Positions 42,061 through 51,074 of a stretch of DNA of 64,000 nt are shown here, in pieces (the stretch's first letter is position 1; each line of letters starts with the position of its first letter). The DNA is taken from the NCBI GenBank assembly GCA_910579465.1, contig CAJTUB010000004.1:281722-345721 (forward strand), in the 5' to 3' direction. The position numbers and the translations under genes are program-made. This DNA is from an uncultured Lachnospiraceae bacterium. GTDB lineage: Bacteria; Bacillota; Clostridia; Lachnospirales; Lachnospiraceae. Below the pieces are notes generated by a model. The model was not told the origin of the DNA, did not search any database, and worked only from the letters and a program-made list of their open reading frames with translations.

Positions 42061-43173
42061 ATGAAACAGACGATAACATTACAATTAGCGAAGCTTAGAA
42101 AGAGAACCGGAATCACACAGCGGCAGCTGGCAGAGGAGCTTGGAACATCATTCCAGAATATAAGTAAGTGGGAAACCGGAGCAACACTGCCGGACATTGC
42201 GCTTCTGCCGGTGCTTGCAGCGTACTTTCAGGTATCAGTAGACGAGCTTCTCGGGCTCGTTCCGTTGAAGGATGAGGCGTATCTTTCGGAGGGAACCGGC
42301 TCCGAGGCGTTTTGGGATCAGAAGCTTGAATATCTGAAGCGGACAAGAAAGAATGCCTGGAATCCGGACTACCTGGAGTTTCTGGTAAAGACAGTATGGA
42401 AGTTAGACAAGTCGGTCTCCGTACTGGACTGCGGCTGCGGCTATGGATACCTGGGCGCCCTGCTGCTGCCGCTTTTGCCCGGAGGAAGCACCTATACGGG
42501 TGTCGATTTTTCAAAGAATCTTCTGGATTACGGCGAAAAGCTGTTTGCGGAGGAAGGGCTTTTGGGACGGTTTCTTTGCGAGGATTTTTTGAATATGGAG
42601 CTTACGGAGCAGTACGATGTGGTGATTTGCCAGTCCGTGCTGCGCCATCTGGGAGATTCAACGCCGTTTATTAAAAAAATGATAGAAGCGGCAAGGTTTG
42701 GCGGCCTGATTGTCTGCATTGATTCCAATCGTGAATTAGAGTGCGCCGGGCTGTATGTGGACGGAATGGATTATGCAAAGCTGTGTGACCACCGTGGTGC
42801 GGAAAAGCACTGGAAGGCGGAAAAGGAGAATGGTGACCGGGACTATGCGGCGGCAATGAGGAATGCATTTGTGATGCAGAAGCTTGGTCTTGCAGATGTC
42901 GAGGTCCGGATGAATGACAGGATGTCCTTTGTGCATCCGGGGAAGCAGGATTATGCGCAGGAGGTCGAGGACTTTCTCGAACAAAATGCACAGTGGTACA
43001 AGGACAGGAATGAGACGGAGCGGCTGATAAGCCACGGCATGAGCAAAAGTGAGGCGGAGAACTACAGCGGGAGAGGCCGCAGGATCCGGGAATATTTTGA
43101 ACAGCATCCGTCGGAGGTCAGCTATCTTTTGTTCCGTGGAAAGACTATTACATTTGGCTGGAAGGAGATTTAA
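42061..43173 (+). CDS. XRE-family HTH fused to SAM-dependent methyltransferase (paralogue of 4655)
   Basis: 370 residues with the same plan as the protein at 4655-5752: HTH at 7-64 (TQRQLAEELGTSFQNISKWE), methyltransferase with VLDCGCGYGYLGALLLPLLP and VVICQSVLRHLGDSTPFIKK, and a helical C-terminus. The ATG at 42061 has GAGGTGATAAAA upstream and gives the same N-terminus as the paralogue; a longer frame from 41923 runs back into the tandem repeat and is rejected. The next gene starts two bases after the stop (AAGGAG inside the end of this gene). Confidence 0.88.
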   Translation: MKQTITLQLAKLRKRTGITQRQLAEELGTSFQNISKWETGATLPDIALLPVLAAYFQVSVDELLGLVPLKDEAYLSEGTGSEAFWDQKLEYLKRTRKNAWNPDYLEFLVKTVWKLDKSVSVLDCGCGYGYLGALLLPLLPGGSTYTGVDFSKNLLDYGEKLFAEEGLLGRFLCEDFLNMELTEQYDVVICQSVLRHLGDSTPFIKKMIEAARFGGLIVCIDSNRELECAGLYVDGMDYAKLCDHRGAEKHWKAEKENGDRDYAAAMRNAFVMQKLGLADVEVRMNDRMSFVHPGKQDYAQEVEDFLEQNAQWYKDRNETERLISHGMSKSEAENYSGRGRRIREYFEQHPSEVSYLLFRGKTITFGWKEI

Positions 43174-43174
43174 G

Positions 43175-43996
43175 ATGCAGGGAAGGATACTTTGCTCCAC
43201 AGGAGCGCTAATCGGGAGACCGAACGGGCGGAACCACAAGCTCCTTGGCGGGCTTGCAGGACAGTTAAACTGCGACGGATTTGAGTTTATGATGTACAGC
43301 TCCTGGTATGAGAAGGAAGAGGAGATTCTTTCGGACCTGGCAGAGCTGCGACTGTGTATCCCGGTCATGCACTGTGAGAAGCATATCGGGGAGGCGTTAA
43401 GTAAAAACGGGGAAGGGGACTGGGAGACGGCATTCCGTCTATTTGAAATAAATTGCCGCATGGCGCAGCAGTTAGGAGCGGGGAAAATGGTAATCCATCT
43501 CTGGGACGGAGAGTTTTCGGACCGGAATTTTGCAAATAACTGCAAGGCTTTGGGAGAACTGCTTCCAATCGCGGAGGGACACGGTCTGGATTTGCTGGTG
43601 GAAAATGTAGTATGTAACGTGGAGAATCCGATGAAGCACTGGGTGGAGCTGGCGGCAGAGTATCCGGAGGTGCATTTCGTGTTTGATACGAAGATGGCGG
43701 CTTTTCACGGACAGCTGGAGCTTTTATTTGAAGAGGAGTACCAGTGGCTCTGGACAAACGGCCATATCAGACATCTGCATATCAATGATTACGGTGGCGG
43801 CTATATGGAGTGGGCGAAGCTTAAGACGCTTGCCATCGGGGACGGGACGATTGACTTTGAGCCGCTGTTCCGGCTGTTAAAGGAAAAACGCTATACGGGG
43901 GACTTTACCGTAGAAGCAACCGCATTTGACGCGACGGGAGTGGTAGACACGGCAAAGCTGAACCGCAGCTTTGCCTATATCCGCGAGCGGCGGTAG
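43175..43996 (+). CDS. Sugar phosphate isomerase/epimerase-like TIM-barrel protein
   Basis: 273 residues of the xylose-isomerase-like (AP-endonuclease 2) superfamily. Metal-ligand type segments: LLVENVVCNVENPMKHWVEL (Glu), VHFVFDTKMAAFHG (Asp, His), HIRHLHINDYGG (His, Asp) and FTVEATAF (Glu). Likely isomerises or epimerises a sugar. The ATG at 43175 lies one base after the stop of the methyltransferase fusion, so the two are coupled; what a regulator-methyltransferase and a sugar isomerase share is not clear. Confidence 0.85.
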   Translation: MQGRILCSTGALIGRPNGRNHKLLGGLAGQLNCDGFEFMMYSSWYEKEEEILSDLAELRLCIPVMHCEKHIGEALSKNGEGDWETAFRLFEINCRMAQQLGAGKMVIHLWDGEFSDRNFANNCKALGELLPIAEGHGLDLLVENVVCNVENPMKHWVELAAEYPEVHFVFDTKMAAFHGQLELLFEEEYQWLWTNGHIRHLHINDYGGGYMEWAKLKTLAIGDGTIDFEPLFRLLKEKRYTGDFTVEATAFDATGVVDTAKLNRSFAYIRERR

Positions 43997-44005
43997 GCGC
44001 GGGTC

Positions 44006-44034
44006 TTGACAGGATATATATCGTGATATATACT
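44006..44034 (+). promoter_or_regulatory. Promoter and operator of vapBC
   Basis: TTGACA (44006-44011), 17-bp spacer, TATACT (44029-44034). Inverted repeat TATATATC (44015-44022), two bases, GATATATA (44025-44032) fills the spacer and overlaps the -10, as expected for binding of the VapB/VapBC complex. Confidence 0.82.
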
Positions 44035-44059
44035 ATGAGTTATAAGGAGGTATATGGAA

Positions 44060-44290
44060 ATGATGACCGCAAAATTATTTGAAAATGGAAGAAGTCAGGC
44101 AGTCAGGCTACCCAGGGAGTGCCGTTTCAGCGGCGAGGAAGTAGCGGTAAACAAAATTGGTGACATTGTCATACTGATGCCGAAGGAAGACAAATGGTCA
44201 GGTTTATTAAACAGCCTGAATCTTTTTTCTGAAGACTTTATGAGCGATGGACGTAAGGACAATATTCCACAGGAGCGGGAGGAATTATGA
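44060..44290 (+). CDS. vapB: VapB-type antitoxin (AbrB/SpoVT fold)
   Basis: 76 residues. N-terminal swapped-hairpin DNA-binding fold: MTAKLFENGRSQAVRLPREC and EVAVNKIGDIVILMP. The C-terminal tail (WSGLLNSLNLFSEDF) would bind and block VapC. The upstream AAGGAGG is three bases from an ATG at 44054 and nine from the ATG at 44060, so 44060 (or 44063) is preferred. It overlaps vapC by four bases. Confidence 0.88.
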   Translation: MMTAKLFENGRSQAVRLPRECRFSGEEVAVNKIGDIVILMPKEDKWSGLLNSLNLFSEDFMSDGRKDNIPQEREEL

Positions 44291-44697
44291 AGTATATGCT
44301 GGATACCAATATCTGTATTTATGCCATAAAGCATAAAACAGAGACGGTAATCAAAAATTTTCTTTCCCATGTGCCGGAGGAAATGTGTGTTTCGGCAATT
44401 ACCTATGCGGAACTGATGCATGGTGTTGAAAAGAGCATGGCAGTTGAGAAAAATCGGATAGCACTATCTTTGTTTCTGTCACCGCTTACAGTTTTAGATT
44501 TTCATGCGCCTGCGGCAGAAGAGTATGGAAAAATCAGGGCGGAGTTGGAAAGACAAGGGACGCCGATTGGACCGATGGACTTACTGATAGCGGGACACGC
44601 AAGATCAGAAGGGCTTGTTCTTGTGACAAACAATATAAGAGAGTTTTGCCGGGTGGAAAGGCTCATGGTGGAAGACTGGACGAGGGAACAGGCGTAA
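44287..44697 (+). CDS. vapC: VapC-type PIN-domain ribonuclease toxin
   Basis: 136 residues with the complete acidic PIN site: Asp6 (MLDTNICIYAI), Glu in ITYAELMHGVEKS, Asp in GPMDLLIAGHA and Asn/Arg in LVTNNIREFCRV. VapC toxins cut tRNA or rRNA at specific sites; the target here cannot be told. Start overlaps vapB (ATGA). The pair appears intact. Confidence 0.93.
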   Translation: MKYMLDTNICIYAIKHKTETVIKNFLSHVPEEMCVSAITYAELMHGVEKSMAVEKNRIALSLFLSPLTVLDFHAPAAEEYGKIRAELERQGTPIGPMDLLIAGHARSEGLVLVTNNIREFCRVERLMVEDWTREQA

Positions 44698-44733
44698 GTC
44701 ATTATGAAATTCTAAGGGAACAGGACAGTTTCA

Positions 44734-44762
44734 TTGCCTCCCGGATTGCTTTATGATATAAT
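44734..44762 (+). promoter_or_regulatory. Promoter of the second two-component operon
   Basis: TTGCCT (44734-44739), 17-bp spacer, TATAAT (44757-44762). The surrounding 45 bp (GGACAGTTTCATTGCCTCCC ...) resemble the promoter at 51766-51794, so the two may be copies of a promoter-carrying repeat. Confidence 0.7.
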
Positions 44763-44806
44763 TTTGCAGAGGATTTCAATCAGTTCAGGCTGAAAAGGGA
44801 GACAAA

Positions 44807-45493
44807 ATGAGCAAGCACATTTTAATTGTCGATGACGATGAAGACCTGTCCTTTATCATAGGTGAAATGCTGGAAAGCTATGGGTACAAGGTAAGCCGTG
44901 CCGAGAACGCCGCGGAGGCTTTTGAAATGCTGTCCGGAAATACATACCAGCTTGTGCTGCTTGACATCAATCTTCCGGAAACCACGGGATTTGAAATTTG
45001 TAAGGAGCTCAGGAAGCAATCCGGCGTTCCCGTAATATTCGCGAGTGCAAGAACGAGCGAGACGGACAGGATAACGGGGTTTGATATCGGCGGCGATGAT
45101 TATATCCCGAAGCCGTATTCCATGAAGGAGCTTTTGTCGAGGGTAAATGCCCTTATGCGCCGTGCATACGGCTTTTCCGGGGAAGAAGAAATTGTTACCT
45201 TCGGCGATGTAAGCGTGAATATTGCCTCGCGGACGGTAACAAAAGGCGGGCAGGCAGTCTCTCTATCGCTCCGGGAATTTGACCTGCTCAGCTTTTTATG
45301 CAGGCATAAAAACATTGCGATTGAAAAGGACAGGCTGTTAAGCGAGGTATGGGGCGCATTCTCGATTGTCGAGCCGTCCACGCTTACGGTGCATATCCGC
45401 TGGCTGCGGGAAAAGCTTGAGGACAATCCCGCAAAGCCTGAATTCATCAAAACCGTGTTCAAGGTGGGATATATGCTGGAGGTGGGAAAATGA
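44807..45493 (+). CDS. OmpR-family response regulator of the second two-component system
   Basis: 228 residues: receiver domain with acidic DDDE at 9-12, phospho-acceptor Asp53 (LVLLDINLPETTG) and FASARTSETDRITGF, then a winged-helix domain ending IKTVFKVGYMLEV. It overlaps the sensor kinase gene by four bases (ATGA). Resembles BceR/VanR-type regulators that control the ABC transporter genes encoded after them. Confidence 0.93.
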   Translation: MSKHILIVDDDEDLSFIIGEMLESYGYKVSRAENAAEAFEMLSGNTYQLVLLDINLPETTGFEICKELRKQSGVPVIFASARTSETDRITGFDIGGDDYIPKPYSMKELLSRVNALMRRAYGFSGEEEIVTFGDVSVNIASRTVTKGGQAVSLSLREFDLLSFLCRHKNIAIEKDRLLSEVWGAFSIVEPSTLTVHIRWLREKLEDNPAKPEFIKTVFKVGYMLEVGK

Positions 45494-46626
45494 AAAGCAG
45501 GCTTATTCTGATTACAATATTTTTTTCAAGCGCGTTAGTTTTAATTTCGGGCGCGTTTTATTTTTCGGCAAAGCGCGCCAGCTTTGCCGATGAGAAGTCG
45601 GAATATATCGTGGCATTAAATGAAATCGACAGGCTGAACGAAAGCGGGCAGTATGCCCTGGCAAATGAAAAAATCATTGCCCTGCAGGAACGTATGCGCG
45701 AAGCCGGAGAGCAGGAAAGCAGCGCTTCCGTTATTCCGGTAATCTGCGGAGTAAGCGTCCTGTTTTTTATTTTAGTTTTCGGCTATATTTATTTTGCGGT
45801 GCTGCGGCCGTTTGATAAATTGAAGGTTTTTGCCGCAAAAATTTCGGCAGGAGATTTTGATGTTCCGTTGAAATTTGAGCGTTCCAACTATTTTGGCGTA
45901 TTTACATGGGCGTTTGACAGTATGCGGAACGAGATAAAAAAATCACGCATAAGCGAAAAAGAAGCCATTGAAAACAACAAGACCGTGATTGCAACACTTT
46001 CCCATGACATTAAAACACCAATAGCGTCTATCAGGGCGTATGCAGAGGGACTTTCCGCGAATATGGACAGCTCTTACGAAAAGCGGGAGCGCTATTTAAG
46101 CGTTATTATGAAAAAGTGCGACGAGGTATCCCGTCTTACGGACGATTTGTTTCTGCACTCGCTTTCTGACCTGGATAAGCTCAAGATTGTCCCGGAACGG
46201 GTTGAAATTTGCGCGTTTACCGGGGACGTGATCAACGAAATTGCCGTCGGGTACGAGGATATAATTTTCCGGAAGCCTGATTTTAAAGCGTTTGTCAGCG
46301 TTGATAAAAACAGGTTTGTCCAACTTTGCGGGAATATTATCAATAACGCGAGAAAGTACGCAAAAACGAGTGTGGAGGTGTTTTTTACGCGTGAAAATGA
46401 AACGGTTGCCGTGCATTTCCGTGACCGCGGTGCGGGGATTCCGGATGAAAATATGCCGTTTATTTTTGACAAATTTTACCGCGGCAATAATTGCGGAGAG
46501 GAACCGGGCTCGGGACTGGGACTGTACATCGTGAAATATATTGCCGGGAAAATGGGAGGAACTGTTACCCTGCAAAACCATAAATACGGGCTTGAGGTGG
46601 AAGTAACCCTGCCGGTTGTAGAATAA
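45490..46626 (+). CDS. Sensor histidine kinase of the second two-component system
   Basis: 378 residues: membrane helix at 4-26, short outside loop of about 50 residues, second helix at about 80-100 (VIPVICGVSVLFFILVFGYI), HAMP, HisKA with ATLSHDIKTPIASIRAYAEG (His172), and an ATPase domain with NIINNARKYAKTS and EPGSGLGLYIVKY. The small sensory loop and following ABC genes resemble systems in which the transporter itself senses the antimicrobial peptide. Translationally coupled to its regulator. Confidence 0.93.
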   Translation: MKSRLILITIFFSSALVLISGAFYFSAKRASFADEKSEYIVALNEIDRLNESGQYALANEKIIALQERMREAGEQESSASVIPVICGVSVLFFILVFGYIYFAVLRPFDKLKVFAAKISAGDFDVPLKFERSNYFGVFTWAFDSMRNEIKKSRISEKEAIENNKTVIATLSHDIKTPIASIRAYAEGLSANMDSSYEKRERYLSVIMKKCDEVSRLTDDLFLHSLSDLDKLKIVPERVEICAFTGDVINEIAVGYEDIIFRKPDFKAFVSVDKNRFVQLCGNIINNARKYAKTSVEVFFTRENETVAVHFRDRGAGIPDENMPFIFDKFYRGNNCGEEPGSGLGLYIVKYIAGKMGGTVTLQNHKYGLEVEVTLPVVE

Positions 46627-46644
46627 GGTTTTTTCACCTCTTAA

Positions 46645-46654
46645 GGATTTCTTA
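46645..46654 (+). promoter_or_regulatory. Possible response-regulator box before the ABC genes
   Basis: GGATTTCTTA at 46645-46654, within TTAAGGATTTCTTAATATCC, resembles the tandem boxes at 13410-13429. It lies 50 bp before the ATPase gene. AAGGAT...ATCCTT is also a short inverted repeat. Confidence 0.4.
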
Positions 46655-46704
46655 ATATCCTTTTGGATAAAATAGGCTCATCAGAAAGGAAAGGGCGGAT
46701 TTTT

Positions 46705-47466
46705 ATGAAAAATACTGTTTTATCAGCAAAAGGATTGTGCAAGAGCTTTGCGCATAACGGAGGACAGGCTCATATTTTGCAGCATATTGACTTTGAACTG
46801 TACGAGGGTGATTTTACCGTAATCATGGGAGCCAGTGGTTCAGGGAAATCCACTCTGCTGTATGCTTTGAGCGGTATGGACAGAGCCACGGGGGGAGAGG
46901 TTATCTACGGCGGCAGGGATATCGTGAAGCTGAGGGAAAGCGAGCTTGCGAAGCTCCGTTATACGGAGTTCGGTTTTATATTCCAGCAGATGCACCTGGT
47001 AAGTAACCTGACCCTGTTTGAAAATGTCGCCGTGCCGGGATACCTGAATAAGAGCAGGTCCGCCGCCGATGTGAGGAGCCGCACCGAAAGGCTTTTGGAG
47101 CAGGTGTCGGTATCGCATGTAAAGAATCAGCTGCCGTCACAGGTATCGGGCGGCGAGCAGCAGCGCTGCGCCGTGGCGAGGGCAGTCATCAACCTGCCGA
47201 GGATTCTCTTTGCGGACGAGCCGACAGGGGCGCTCAACCGAAAAAACACCACCGGCGTTTTAGATCTTCTCACGGGGCTGAACGTAGCCGGGCAGAGCGT
47301 TTTAATGGTAACACATGATATGCGGGCGGCTCTGCGCGCAAACAGGATACTGTACATTTCTGACGGAAAGATGATTGGCGAGCTTACCCTGCCGCCGTAT
47401 AAATCCGAGGACGAAAACTCAAGAGAAGCGCAGGTAAACGCATGGCTTACCTCGTTGGAATGGTGA
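46705..47466 (+). CDS. ABC transporter ATP-binding protein (MacB/BceA type)
   Basis: 253 residues. Walker A GASGSGKST near 41-49, Q-loop FIFQQMHLVSNLTLFENVA, signature VSGGEQQRCAVARA, Walker B ILFADEPTGALN, and VLMVTHDMRAA. The order of motifs and the LFADEPTGALNRKN segment identify the lipoprotein-release/antimicrobial-peptide class (MacB, LolD, BceA). The ATG at 46705 is preferred to a TTG/GTG further upstream. It pairs with the FtsX-type permease nine bases downstream. Confidence 0.93.
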   Translation: MKNTVLSAKGLCKSFAHNGGQAHILQHIDFELYEGDFTVIMGASGSGKSTLLYALSGMDRATGGEVIYGGRDIVKLRESELAKLRYTEFGFIFQQMHLVSNLTLFENVAVPGYLNKSRSAADVRSRTERLLEQVSVSHVKNQLPSQVSGGEQQRCAVARAVINLPRILFADEPTGALNRKNTTGVLDLLTGLNVAGQSVLMVTHDMRAALRANRILYISDGKMIGELTLPPYKSEDENSREAQVNAWLTSLEW

Positions 47467-47475
47467 GGTGGGAGT

Positions 47476-49851
47476 ATGGAAATTCTGACGTTACTGAAAG
47501 CAGACATCAAAAAGAAAAAGGGTACTTTTCTCAGCATTGCGTTTCTGATGGTTATCATTTCGGCGGTCATGACCTCACTTATTTCCGTGAAGGACAACTA
47601 TCAGAACGCCGTGAAAGCCGCATTGAAGGGAGAGACCGCCTGTGACGTCCGGTTGTATTTTCCGGCGGACGAGCTGACTGACGAAATGCGTTCAGTGTTG
47701 GAAAGCGCGGGATCTGTCAGCAATGTGGAATATTTTGATGTTCTATGCCCTGACTCGCTGAAAAAAGACGGCAACGATAATTATGACGGAGATAACCTGC
47801 AAACCGCACGGAGTGGTCTTAAATTCTACAAGGACGATTTAAGCGGTCTGGAAAGCGGCCCGAGGACGATACAGGACGGAGAGATATACATTCCGCTCGG
47901 ACATAAATCCGCTTATCAGTGTGAGACAGGTGACAAATTTATCGCAAGTATCGGTGACCGGACATACGATTTTACGCTGAAAGGCTTTGTCGAGGAGCCG
48001 ATGGGTGGAGCGTCAGGTATTAACGGAAGCCGGGCGTTCATCAGTGCCGGTGATTTTCATAGAATGACCGAAGAGTGTAAAACGTTTGAGACAGCCGAAA
48101 AGTCCTGGGAGGCCGTTATGGTCTGCATTGATAAGTCCGAGAGTTACAATGGTTCTGCGTCAAAGCTTGCCCGCAGTCTGACGCAGGAACTTAAGGAGAA
48201 AACGGGCTATACCGCGACCGGCGTTTTTACTGGCGATGAAGCGTATAAATATACAGTTCTAACATCGGACATTCTTATCAATATGGCACTGGTTTTTGCG
48301 GCGTTTCTGTTCGTTATCGTGCTTGTCGTGATGAGCCACAGCATAGGTGCGGAGATTGAAATGGACTATGTTACGATAGGTATTCTCAAGGCGCAGGGCT
48401 TTGGCAGCGGGAAGATACGTGCACTTTTCATCTGGCGGTATCTGCTGGCGCAGTCTGTCGGGATAATTATCGGTTGTATCGTGGCAGTGCCGATAGAAAG
48501 AGCCGTCAGCAAAATTTGTATGTTAAGCACGGGTATATTTCCGGACAGAAGTTTTTCTGTTGGAAAAGCCGGACTTCTTATGCTGGCGATTATCATTATC
48601 TGCACGGTTTTAATTTTAATCAGGACGCGCAAGGCGGTAAAAATATCTCCCGTCCGGGCTATTTCGGGCGGCAGGGACGAGATATACTTTAACAGCCGTC
48701 TGCACATGCCAATCTCTAAAAAGGCGCTTTCGACAAGCCTTGCGTTAAGGCAGATTACGTCGGGCTTCGGGCGGTATGTCGGAGTTATCATGATAGTCGG
48801 CATACTCACGTTTTTTATGATAACCGTCAAGCTTATCGGAAATATCCTGTCCTCAAAAACCATGCTGGCGGCAATAGGAGTACACGCGGTAAATCTGAAG
48901 ATATGTTCCGGGGATGGTACGGAAAAATCCGCGGAGGAAACAGAAGCGGCGATTGACGAGGCGGAACGGCTTGTTGACGGCAAGGACGGCGTTGTCTATA
49001 AGCTCTACTACAACACCGTGAACTTATTTTATGAAGGCGACAGTATTTTCTGCCATATATACAAATATCCCGAACAGATAAACTCTATCTTAAAGGGCAG
49101 AGCGCCGCGCTACGACAATGAAATGCTGATAACCGAGATAATCGCGGACGCCTACGATTTGAAAATCGGCGACAAAATGCGGCTTACTTATAAGGAAAAC
49201 GAGGAAGAATTTATTATCACGGGATTTTTCCAGACTACAGACGATGTCGGCAGAGTGCTGGGACTTAGCTTTGAGGGTGCGGATAAGCTGGGTGTTTTGC
49301 ACAACAATCTGATGCTTGGGTATATGTTCGACGACCTGTCGGAGCTCGACGATATAAAGCGGGAGCTTGACGAAAGGTTCGGCGGTACTCTGCAAACCAC
49401 AATCTATGAGAGCATCGATGATATGGGCGGTATTGCTTACACCGCTTTGATAAATGCGTTACAGGCTTTTATTTATCTCTTTTCGACGGTATTTGCGTTC
49501 ATAGTAATGAGAATGGTGGTTTCGAAGGCGTTTGTCCGCGAACGCACCGACATCGGAATTTACAAGGCAGTAGGCTTTAACGCAAATAAGCTGCGGCTTA
49601 GCTTTGCGGTGCGGTTTATGATGGTGACCCTGGTTGGCGCGGCACTGGGCGCGGTCTTGAGCGCGTTCGCCTCCGAAATCGTTCTCTCGTTTACGTTCCG
49701 GATCATCGGGGTTTCCAAGGTTTTCTGCGACTTTACCATAGTAACGATAGTTTTACCGGTTATTTTTATGGGAATTGCGTTTTTCGTGTTTTCTTTCCTG
49801 GCGTCCGGAAAAATCAGAAAGGTGCAAATCAGGGAGCTTGTTACGGAATAA
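47476..49851 (+). CDS. FtsX-type ABC permease (BceB/MacB-like)
   Basis: 791 residues with two FtsX domains: N-terminal anchor helix, a large outside domain (about 40-255), three helices (about 260-395), a second half starting KKALSTSLALRQITSGFGRY with another outside domain (about 460-650), and three last helices. This ten-helix or eight-helix layout with FtsX blocks belongs to transporters for antimicrobial peptide resistance or lipid/peptide export. RBS GAGGTGGGAGT lies before the ATG. A terminator follows. Confidence 0.9.
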   Translation: MEILTLLKADIKKKKGTFLSIAFLMVIISAVMTSLISVKDNYQNAVKAALKGETACDVRLYFPADELTDEMRSVLESAGSVSNVEYFDVLCPDSLKKDGNDNYDGDNLQTARSGLKFYKDDLSGLESGPRTIQDGEIYIPLGHKSAYQCETGDKFIASIGDRTYDFTLKGFVEEPMGGASGINGSRAFISAGDFHRMTEECKTFETAEKSWEAVMVCIDKSESYNGSASKLARSLTQELKEKTGYTATGVFTGDEAYKYTVLTSDILINMALVFAAFLFVIVLVVMSHSIGAEIEMDYVTIGILKAQGFGSGKIRALFIWRYLLAQSVGIIIGCIVAVPIERAVSKICMLSTGIFPDRSFSVGKAGLLMLAIIIICTVLILIRTRKAVKISPVRAISGGRDEIYFNSRLHMPISKKALSTSLALRQITSGFGRYVGVIMIVGILTFFMITVKLIGNILSSKTMLAAIGVHAVNLKICSGDGTEKSAEETEAAIDEAERLVDGKDGVVYKLYYNTVNLFYEGDSIFCHIYKYPEQINSILKGRAPRYDNEMLITEIIADAYDLKIGDKMRLTYKENEEEFIITGFFQTTDDVGRVLGLSFEGADKLGVLHNNLMLGYMFDDLSELDDIKRELDERFGGTLQTTIYESIDDMGGIAYTALINALQAFIYLFSTVFAFIVMRMVVSKAFVRERTDIGIYKAVGFNANKLRLSFAVRFMMVTLVGAALGAVLSAFASEIVLSFTFRIIGVSKVFCDFTIVTIVLPVIFMGIAFFVFSFLASGKIRKVQIRELVTE

Positions 49852-49861
49852 GGGAAGCTGC

Positions 49862-49914
49862 TGTATTTTGCGGGGACTGTTGTAAATAGAAAACGCAACA
49901 GCCCCTTCTTACGG
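49862..49914 (+). terminator. Terminator after the ABC permease gene
   Basis: GGGGACTGTTG and CAACAGCCCC form a stem with a short TTCTT tail, between convergent genes. Confidence 0.65.
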
Positions 49915-49927
49915 GAAAGAGAGGTTC

Positions 49928-50896
49928 TCAGAGCTTCCGTACCGGCCGGATATACTTCCAGAACCGCTCCGGGTCATGGTAAAAGTACATAATCCTGCCC
50001 GGGGTCGTGTCGATGCAGTAGCCGGTGCCGGAAAGGTCGCAGGCAGCCATCGCCTGTTCTATTTTTTCCTCGACGCTTCGGTTTTCCTGTTCGTAGTCGA
50101 ACGGTCCGTGTTCAAAGACAATATATTCGGCTTCCGGAATGTCTGTCAGCAGCATCTGCGGTGGTACTTCGCCTCTGTAGTCGGAAGGAAGGCGTACCCC
50201 GTAGCACTCTGCACGCGGAATCCCCCAGTGGCAGAGCCTGCCGTCCGGGTCATTGATATATGCCATAATCTGGCCGCTTCCGCTGTTAATGTCGCTGCCG
50301 CCTTTGTCGTCTAACTTTCCCTTGATGCTGTCGAGCAGGCCGGTGATTGTTTCACAGTCCTGTCCCGGAATAAGGCTCTGCTTCTGCCAGAAGTCCCAAT
50401 AGCCGTTGCTTTCGTAGTTTTTAATGTGCAGAAACTTATGAGCGGGAATCGTTACAAAATAAATTTTAATGTCTTCGGTTGATTTTATCATGCCAATTTC
50501 TCCAATTCCTAAAATGTAGCGGTCAAACGGATGGATTTTTGTACGAAGAACAACAGGGACAGGGTTTTTACGGTATCCGCCCGGCGCAACGCCATAGGTC
50601 TTTTTGAAAGCGCGGGTGAATGCCTCCTGGGAGGCAAAGCCGTAATCGACGGCAATCTCCAGAAAGCCCTTTGTGCCGTCCCGTACATCCTTCAGGGCAA
50701 AGGCTAATTTCCTGAGCCGCAGATAGTCCCGGAATGCCATGCCGGAGATTTCTTTGAATTTTCTGGTCGTATGAAATTCAGAATACCCGAGCTCCAGGGA
50801 CAGCGCATGTAAGGTCAGTGCTTCGTTGCTGCGCTCCAGGATGCGGCTGTCGATTTCATCTACGATTTTCTGAATCTGCCTCTGCCACTCATACAT
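49928..50896 (-). CDS. AraC-family regulator with GyrI-like effector domain
   Basis: 322 residues. An N-terminal pair of helix-turn-helix motifs (LTLHALSLELGYSEFHTTRK; FLEIAVDYGFASQEAFTRAF then KKTYGVAPGGYRKNP) is followed by a GyrI-like small-molecule-binding domain (from about residue 120; YIVFEHGPFDYEQENRSVEE). Unlike MarA-type AraC proteins, the DNA-binding domain comes first. I use the ATG at 50896, which gives the usual start MYEWQRQIQKIVDEID and good spacing to AAAGGAG; the longer 397-residue frame is unlikely. Part of this gene is found again as a remnant at 53345-53500. Confidence 0.9.
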   Translation of the reverse strand: MYEWQRQIQKIVDEIDSRILERSNEALTLHALSLELGYSEFHTTRKFKEISGMAFRDYLRLRKLAFALKDVRDGTKGFLEIAVDYGFASQEAFTRAFKKTYGVAPGGYRKNPVPVVLRTKIHPFDRYILGIGEIGMIKSTEDIKIYFVTIPAHKFLHIKNYESNGYWDFWQKQSLIPGQDCETITGLLDSIKGKLDDKGGSDINSGSGQIMAYINDPDGRLCHWGIPRAECYGVRLPSDYRGEVPPQMLLTDIPEAEYIVFEHGPFDYEQENRSVEEKIEQAMAACDLSGTGYCIDTTPGRIMYFYHDPERFWKYIRPVRKL

Positions 50897-50949
50897 CTGT
50901 GACATACTCCTTTCGTTTGATTTTATCGTGTTCCCTGTCTTTGCTTGCA

Positions 50950-50998
50950 AGAAGCCGCCACGCCCGGAGCCGCCGCACTTTTTGCAACAGCCTCTTAG
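50950..50998 (+). repeat. Short dispersed repeat (GCCACGCCCGGAGCCGC), second copy
   Basis: Resembles 17735-17790. It lies between the AraC gene start and the GNAT stop. Confidence 0.45.
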
Positions 50999-51074
50999 CC
51001 TGCTTCGTCTATCCTGACCGCCCGGTATTATTATAACGCAATAAAAGGGGGCTTGTTTGATTTTACTTGCTGTT

